Below are positions 42,775 through 47,152 of a DNA stretch of 47,152 bases, piece by piece (position 1 is the first letter of the stretch; each line of letters opens with the position of its first letter). The notes beneath the pieces were generated by a model. It was not told the origin of the DNA, did not search any database, and saw nothing but the letters and a program-made list of their open reading frames with translations. The position numbers and the translations under genes were made by a program. The stretch is from Nonomuraea longispora (GTDB lineage: Bacteria; Actinomycetota; Actinomycetes; Streptosporangiales; Streptosporangiaceae): contig NZ_SMJZ01000046.1 in the NCBI RefSeq assembly GCF_004348345.1, positions 1 to 47,152 on the forward strand, written 5' to 3'.

Positions 42775-43425
42775 ATGACCAACGATCCGCTCGCCCCCTA
42801 CCGCTGGCTCCAGGCCGCCGACGGCGACCCGGCCAACCCCCTGGGCGACATCTTCTGCGTGTCCTTCTTCCGGGGGCTCGGCCCCGCCGAGGTGCTGCGC
42901 CGCTTCGACCCTGCCGGGCCCGCCGGCCGGGAGACGAGCTTCGACGAGCTGGGCGAGCAGGTCCTCGCGTTCGTCGAGGAGACCGACGGCGGTGACGGCG
43001 GCGGCCACGTCGGCGTGGTCCAGGCCGGCGAGTGGTGTGTGGCGATCGAGTTGTGGGGCTGGACGGCGGCCCTGACGGAGGCGCTGACGCCGCTGTCGAA
43101 GGGCTGCGAGGTGGTGGTCGTCTCGCGGCACGACTACGCCGAGGACGACTTCTCCTACGCCGTCGACGGCGCCGTCGTCACCACCTTCCGGCCGATCATG
43201 CCGAGCGAGCGGCACGGCAGCGACCTCCACCGGCTCGACGACCTGATGCGCGAGGTGGGGCTGACTCCCGAGGAGGCCGCCGACGGCTGGGAGGCCCAGT
43301 GGCACGACATGTCGGCCAACGGCCTGGCCCGCGCGTTCCTGCTGGCGGCCCGCATCACCGGGGTGGAGTTCACCGCCGGCCTGCTGGCGGGCCCGCTGCT
43401 CGTCGGCGCCATCGGCGAGTTCTAG
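42775..43425 (+). CDS. DUF6461-like protein of unknown function
   Basis: A 216-residue soluble protein. It begins PYRWLQAADGDPANPLGDIFCVSFFRGL and has EWCVAIELWGW and a helical C-terminus (LDDLMREVGLTPEEAADGW, then LARAFLLAARITGV). I recall this organisation from DUF6461 proteins of Streptomyces-like bacteria, with no known function. Start ATG 42775 lies 36 bp after the VOC gene, so it may share its transcript. Convergent with purU (6 bp). Confidence 0.7.
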   Translation: MTNDPLAPYRWLQAADGDPANPLGDIFCVSFFRGLGPAEVLRRFDPAGPAGRETSFDELGEQVLAFVEETDGGDGGGHVGVVQAGEWCVAIELWGWTAALTEALTPLSKGCEVVVVSRHDYAEDDFSYAVDGAVVTTFRPIMPSERHGSDLHRLDDLMREVGLTPEEAADGWEAQWHDMSANGLARAFLLAARITGVEFTAGLLAGPLLVGAIGEF

Positions 43426-43431
43426 GAGCGC

Positions 43432-44295
43432 TCAGCGGGGGAAGACGACGGTCTTGTGCCCGTCGAGCAGCACGCGCTGCTCGGCGTGCCACGTGACCGC
43501 CCTGGCCAGCGCCACGCACTCCACGTCACGCCCGATGGCCGCGAGGTCCTCGGGCGAGTGGCTGTGGTTGACCCGGGCCACCTCCTGCTCGATGATCGGC
43601 CCTTCGTCGAGGTCGGAGGTCACGTAGTGGGCGGTGGCCCCGATCAGCTTGACCCCGCGGTCGTGCGCCTGGCGGTAGGGCCTGGCGCCCTTGAACGACG
43701 GCAGGAACGAGTGGTGAATGTTGATGGCCCGGCCCGCGAGCTTCTCGCACAGCTCCTCCGACAGCACCTGCATATAGCGGGCCAGCACCACCAGGTCGAC
43801 CTGATAGTGCTCGACCAGCGCCAGCACCTCGGCCTCCTGCCTGGCCCTGGTCTCGGGCGTGATCGGCAGGTGGTGATAGTCGATGCCGTGCGCCTGCGTC
43901 AGGGGGCGCAGGTCGGGATGGTTGGAGGCCACCGCGACGATCTCGATGTCGAGCGACTTGGCCCGCACCCGGTAGAGCAGGTCGTTCAGACAGTGGTCGA
44001 ATCTGCTGACCATGATCAGCACCCGCGGCCTCCTGGCCACGTCGCGCAGCCTGAACTCCATGGCGAAGTCGGGCGCGAGCGCGGCGAAGGCACTGGTGAT
44101 CTCGTCCTCCCCCAGCGGCCCGGCGAACTGCACGCGCATGAAGAACCGCCGCGCGGCCCTGTCGCCGAACTGCTGGCTCTCGATGATGGTGCAGCCGCGC
44201 GCGGCCAGCAGGCCGGAGACGGCGGCCACCACACCGGGCCGGTCGGGACACGACAACGTGACAATGTACTCGGCGTACCTGGCGGGATCGGTCAT
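43432..44295 (-). CDS. purU: Formyltetrahydrofolate deformylase
   Basis: Hydrolyses 10-formyl-tetrahydrofolate to formate and tetrahydrofolate, balancing one-carbon pools. The 287-residue protein has an N-terminal ACT domain (LSCPDRPGVVAAVSGLLAARG, FFMRVQF) and a C-terminal formyltransferase-like domain with NIHHSFLPSFKGARPY and the catalytic Asp region SDLDEGPII. I chose ATG 44295, which has GGAGGTG upstream; the frame is open upstream without homology. Confidence 0.94.
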   Translation of the reverse strand: MTDPARYAEYIVTLSCPDRPGVVAAVSGLLAARGCTIIESQQFGDRAARRFFMRVQFAGPLGEDEITSAFAALAPDFAMEFRLRDVARRPRVLIMVSRFDHCLNDLLYRVRAKSLDIEIVAVASNHPDLRPLTQAHGIDYHHLPITPETRARQEAEVLALVEHYQVDLVVLARYMQVLSEELCEKLAGRAINIHHSFLPSFKGARPYRQAHDRGVKLIGATAHYVTSDLDEGPIIEQEVARVNHSHSPEDLAAIGRDVECVALARAVTWHAEQRVLLDGHKTVVFPR

Positions 44296-44639
44296 GCCTT
44301 CACCTCCGCGGGGCGTGGGGTCTGCGGGCGCCTTGCGGCCGGTGTGGGCAGCGTACAACCGGGGCGACCACGCCCGAGAGTACCTACGTGACCGGGTTCG
44401 GAGTGTGCGGTCGGGAGTGGCGAAGTGTCCGGTCACCAGCGGTTGAGCAGGGGTTGACCTCACGGACCTCAGCCAGGCGAACACCCTGATACCTGGAGCT
44501 TCACCCAACTTCCACACGAACACGGGTAGTTCATGTTCATCGAGGAAAGACTGTATGCGGGGGTCACGGGGCAGTCGTCTTTCCGCCATGAGTGCCGTGA
44601 GTGGATCGAGCGGGCCCCGCCCTGGCAGGGCGGGCCGGG
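44296..44639. other. Spacer between purU and pit
   Basis: About 340 bp without a gene. It serves as the divergent control region of purU and the phosphate transporter. It contains a GTTGACCTCAC-GGACCTCAGCC pair (44453-44474) that loosely resembles the 11-bp repeats of Streptomyces PHO boxes, and a GTTCATGTTCATC stretch (44529-44541). No convincing -10/-35 pair was found. Confidence 0.35.
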
Positions 44640-45605
44640 ATGGAGCGCTTGCCGTTGGACGCCGTCGTGCTGATCGTGGTCGCGGGTCTGTTCGCCGTCG
44701 TCTCCGGGGTCAACGACGGCGGCGCCGTTCTGGCGACGGGGCTCAAACTGCCCACGGTCCGCCCGGCGACCGGCGTGCTGGTGCTGGTGCTGATGGTGGC
44801 GCTGGTCCCGCTGCTCACGAACCAGGTGGCGCTGACCTTCGTGACCAGGCTGGCCACCTTCGACGAGCCTGGCGGGCGGCTCGCGACGGCGTGCGCGGTG
44901 GTCTCGTCGCTGGTCGTGGTGACGGTGCTCAGCGCGAAGGGTCGGCCGACCAGCCTCACGCTCGCCATCGTGGGCGGTCTGACCGGCGCGGGGCTGGGCT
45001 GGGGGCTGCCGGTCTCGGCCGGATCGGTGGGCCTGGTGCTGGCGTTCGGGCTGGCGGCCCCGCTCGTCGGAGGGCTGCTGGCCTGGGCGCTCATCCGGGC
45101 CCTGGTCTCGGTGACCACGGCCCGCGGGCTGCCGCGCTGGCACTGGGCGGGGTTCCTGCTGCAGACCCTCGCGTACGCGGCCAACGACGGGCAGAAGATG
45201 CTGGCCGTGTTCATGATCGCGCTGGGCTTCTCGGATGCGTCCCTGGCGTACACGTCGCTGGTGGCGCTCCTGTTCGGTCTCGGCGCCCTGTACGGCCTGC
45301 CCAAGGCGGGCCGTACGCTCGGCCGCGAGATCATCGCCTCCCGGCCCCCGCACGGAGTCGTGGCCGAGCTGGCCGCGGGCACGGCGGTGGTCGCCTCCGC
45401 GGCGGCCGGCATGCCGGTGAGCATGACCCAGGCCATCGCCGGCGGGCTCATCGGCGCGGGCGTCGCCCAGGGCGGCGGCCGGGTCCGCTGGTACGCCGCC
45501 GTCAAGATCGTTGTTGCCTGGTTGCTGACCCTGCCGGCGAGCGGGCTGCTCGGCTGGGTGCTGGCGTCGATGGTGAAGGGGATCGCGAGCGTGGATCTGT
45601 CATGA
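44640..45605 (+). CDS. Low-affinity inorganic phosphate transporter (Pit family)
   Basis: A 321-residue membrane protein with about nine helices. The Pit signatures are present twice: GVNDGGAVLATG near the start, equivalent to GANDxANA, and YAANDGQKM near residue 180. Both keep the Asn-Asp pair needed for transport. Pit carriers bring in metal-phosphate with protons. Start ATG 44640 has a poor ribosome binding site; a GTG at 44601 is possible. Its stop overlaps the ATG of the DUF47 gene, the usual Pit partner. Confidence 0.88.
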   Translation: MERLPLDAVVLIVVAGLFAVVSGVNDGGAVLATGLKLPTVRPATGVLVLVLMVALVPLLTNQVALTFVTRLATFDEPGGRLATACAVVSSLVVVTVLSAKGRPTSLTLAIVGGLTGAGLGWGLPVSAGSVGLVLAFGLAAPLVGGLLAWALIRALVSVTTARGLPRWHWAGFLLQTLAYAANDGQKMLAVFMIALGFSDASLAYTSLVALLFGLGALYGLPKAGRTLGREIIASRPPHGVVAELAAGTAVVASAAAGMPVSMTQAIAGGLIGAGVAQGGGRVRWYAAVKIVVAWLLTLPASGLLGWVLASMVKGIASVDLS

Positions 45606-46288
45606 AAGGGAGGGCGAACGGTGGAGCGCGGTTGCGCGTGGAAGGCGGCCGGGCGGTGAGGCGGCTGCGGCGGATCCGCGACCTCATGACCGGCCGGATG
45701 GACAGCGCGCTGACAGAGGCGCTGCTCGGCCAGCTGGAGGCCACCAAGGAGGGCGCCTGGCTGGCCATGGCCATGATCGGCGGAGAGGTGGGCAGGACGG
45801 GCGCGCACGAGCAGATGCGCGCGATCGAGCACCTCGGCGACGAGGAACGCGCCCGGCTCGTCGACGAGCTCAAGACCGCCCTGGTCACGCCCATCGACCG
45901 GGAGGACCTGTTCAGGCTGTCACGGTCGATCGACGACGTGCTCGACTCGTTGCGGGACTTCGTCCGCGAGTCGCATCTCTACCGGGTGCCCGACCAGATC
46001 CGTTTCACCCCGCTGCTCGACCAGGTCATCGTCGGCATCGACGCCCTGGAGAACTCCGTCCGCGACCTCGCCTCCCGGCCCTCCGCGGTGGTGCAGGACG
46101 CGTTGGAGGCGAAGAAGGCGGGCGGGGCCATCCGGCGCATGTACCAGTACGAGATCTCGCGGATCTTCTCGGGAGAGCTGACCGCGGACGCGATGAAACA
46201 GCGGGAACTGGTGCGCCGGCTGGAGATCGTGGGCGTGTCCATCGGCGACGCGGCCGACGCGATCGCGGACGGCGCGATGAAGCGGTGA
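45602..46288 (+). CDS. DUF47/PhoU-like partner of Pit
   Basis: A 228-residue all-helical protein of the DUF47 (Pit accessory, PhoU-like) family. It has the segments [38 protein letters not shown], and [42 protein letters not shown]. The last is the usual DUF47 C-terminus and carries likely metal-binding acids. DUF47 proteins regulate the adjacent Pit. In many genomes it precedes pit; here it follows it with an ATGA overlap. Confidence 0.9.
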   Translation: MKGRANGGARLRVEGGRAVRRLRRIRDLMTGRMDSALTEALLGQLEATKEGAWLAMAMIGGEVGRTGAHEQMRAIEHLGDEERARLVDELKTALVTPIDREDLFRLSRSIDDVLDSLRDFVRESHLYRVPDQIRFTPLLDQVIVGIDALENSVRDLASRPSAVVQDALEAKKAGGAIRRMYQYEISRIFSGELTADAMKQRELVRRLEIVGVSIGDAADAIADGAMKR

Positions 46289-46634
46289 GGCGCCGCCCAT
46301 GACGAAGACCGGCACCGATCTTCCCGCGGTTGGTCGCCCGGCCAGGCGCCCGCCGGGCTCAACTGTGAACATGCCCGGAGTACGGCCTCGCGTGGCGGTC
46401 GCTCGCCTTCCCGTGAGTGATCGTCTCCCGAGCGGCGTGCTCGGACCGTACGTCGAGTGGGTGCCCAGCCGGACGGCCGGGGAGACCGGCGTGGACGGCC
46501 GCGTTACCGACAGTGGCGGCGCGGGCGGCTCGAACGGCGACTCAGACGGCGGCTCGCCGGGTACCTGCGCGACCAGACGTATTTCGTTCCCTACCCTGAC
46601 GGGCCGCGGGACGCCTCGGATAGTCTCGTCCCGG
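46289..46634. other. Spacer upstream of the Nudix gene
   Basis: About 345 bp without a recognisable gene. One frame stays open through it into the Nudix gene, but the text is low-complexity (Gly, Ser, Arg) with no Nudix homology. Another frame gives [19 protein letters not shown] near 46560-46620, which looks protein-like but I cannot place it. A TAGTCT (46621-46626) 8 bp before the Nudix ATG could be a -10 box of a leaderless transcript. Confidence 0.35.
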
Positions 46635-47084
46635 ATGAACACCGAGGACACCAGTGACCGCCCCGCGGCGCGCGTCGTCTGTCTCGACCGTGACGGCCGG
46701 GTGCTGCTCATGCACTGGTACGACCCGGTCGGCCGGAATGACGTCTGGGAGCCCCCGGGCGGCGGTATCGATCCCGGCGAGACGGCGCTGGAGGCGGCCA
46801 GGCGCGAGCTGACCGAGGAGACCGGGCTGCCGGGCTCGGCCGTGGGCGGCAGATGTGTCGAGGTCGGACGGGACTTCACATGGCTCGGCGTACGGTACGT
46901 CAAGACGGAGCCTTTCTTCCTCGCGGTGTTCGACGAGGTCCGTCCCGAGGTGGTCCCGAAGGCGCTGACGGAGGAGGAGCAGCACGTCTTCCGCGGCTAT
47001 GCGTGGGCCGAGGAGCTGCCTGAGGGGGTCGAGCCTCCCCTGCTGGCCGGGGTCGTGGCGGCCCTCACGGCAGGTCCACGGTGA
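46635..47084 (+). CDS. Nudix hydrolase
   Basis: A 149-residue enzyme that cleaves nucleoside-diphosphate-linked compounds. The Nudix box [23 protein letters not shown] is complete: Gly, then Glu in GETALEAA, then the REL-EE metal-binding core, near residues 45-67. The rest has the typical alpha/beta sandwich pattern. The exact substrate is not predictable. Start ATG 46635. Its 3' end overlaps the tail of a gene on the opposite strand by about 20 bp. Confidence 0.9.
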   Translation: MNTEDTSDRPAARVVCLDRDGRVLLMHWYDPVGRNDVWEPPGGGIDPGETALEAARRELTEETGLPGSAVGGRCVEVGRDFTWLGVRYVKTEPFFLAVFDEVRPEVVPKALTEEEQHVFRGYAWAEELPEGVEPPLLAGVVAALTAGPR

Positions 47085-47152
47085 CGCCCGCGGACGCGAG
47101 TGCGAGCGGGCCGTCGTACGACGTGGCGGCCGCCTCCAGGGCGGGCTCGGGC
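47065..47152 (-). CDS. C-terminal end of a leftward gene (partial)
   Basis: From the right edge the minus strand reads 28 codons ending in TGA at 47065, with nearly all third positions G or C. The last residues are [18 protein letters not shown]. It overlaps the Nudix gene end-to-end. The gene continues beyond the window and the product cannot be named. Confidence 0.5.
   Translation of the reverse strand, partial: PEPALEAAATSYDGPLALASAGVTVDLP

Overview
The window is ordinary, gene-dense chromosome from a high-GC actinomycete, most likely the Streptosporangiaceae (Nonomuraea-like). Reasons: third codon positions are nearly all G or C; GTG and TTG starts are common; the 16S rRNA start at the left edge is actinobacterial; and it carries typical actinobacterial genes (ClpP1/ClpP2 pair, bL37, XRE-DUF5753 regulator with an ATP-binding partner, DUF5130 beside a CtaJ-like protein, Eis-like acetyltransferase, c-di-AMP riboswitch). 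I see no phage, plasmid, insertion sequence, CRISPR array or secondary-metabolite cluster. Family names come from motif reading and memory, since no database search was possible.

Left part (1-7.7 kb, leftward): the start of a 16S rRNA gene with a two-promoter leader, then valS, clpX, clpP2, clpP1 and tig. This protein-synthesis and quality-control block has a candidate ClgR box before clpP1. From 7.8 to 12.7 kb are a divergent XRE-DUF5753/anti-sigma-like ATPase pair around a TGCA-rich spacer, a leftward doxX / cyclotransferase-like / DinB-like group, tRNA-Pro and tRNA-Gly, a decayed methyltransferase gene, a uridine-kinase-like protein without a P-loop lysine, and the 25-residue ribosomal protein bL37.

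Middle (12.9-27.7 kb): a DeoR regulator translationally coupled to galT; a ydaO/yuaA-type c-di-AMP riboswitch before a secreted cell-wall protein; a two-component system next to a membrane protein; a Rip1-type site-2 protease; an orphan response regulator with a degenerate receiver domain; a SpoIIE-type membrane phosphatase; an Eis-like acetyltransferase; rpiB, def, an SDR, an aldehyde dehydrogenase and a mycothiol-linked DsbA-like protein.

Right part (27.8-47.15 kb): pepN, a receptor-like Ser/Thr kinase, a conserved unknown, DUF5130 plus a CtaJ-like membrane protein, a NERD-domain protein, ilvD with a textbook terminator, a WYL protein lacking a DNA-binding domain, a C-terminal scrap of a beta-lactamase-like hydrolase, an FmdB zinc ribbon, GNAT, HNH, an S9 oligopeptidase with a 22-bp palindrome upstream, AraC plus VOC, DUF6461, purU, a Pit transporter coupled to its DUF47 partner, a Nudix hydrolase and the tail of a further leftward gene.

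No clearly new multi-gene system stands out. The best leads are small: the bL37 gene, two gene remnants, the riboswitch-controlled secreted protein, several perfect palindromes in promoter regions, the atypical orphan response regulator, and a 48-residue unknown protein.
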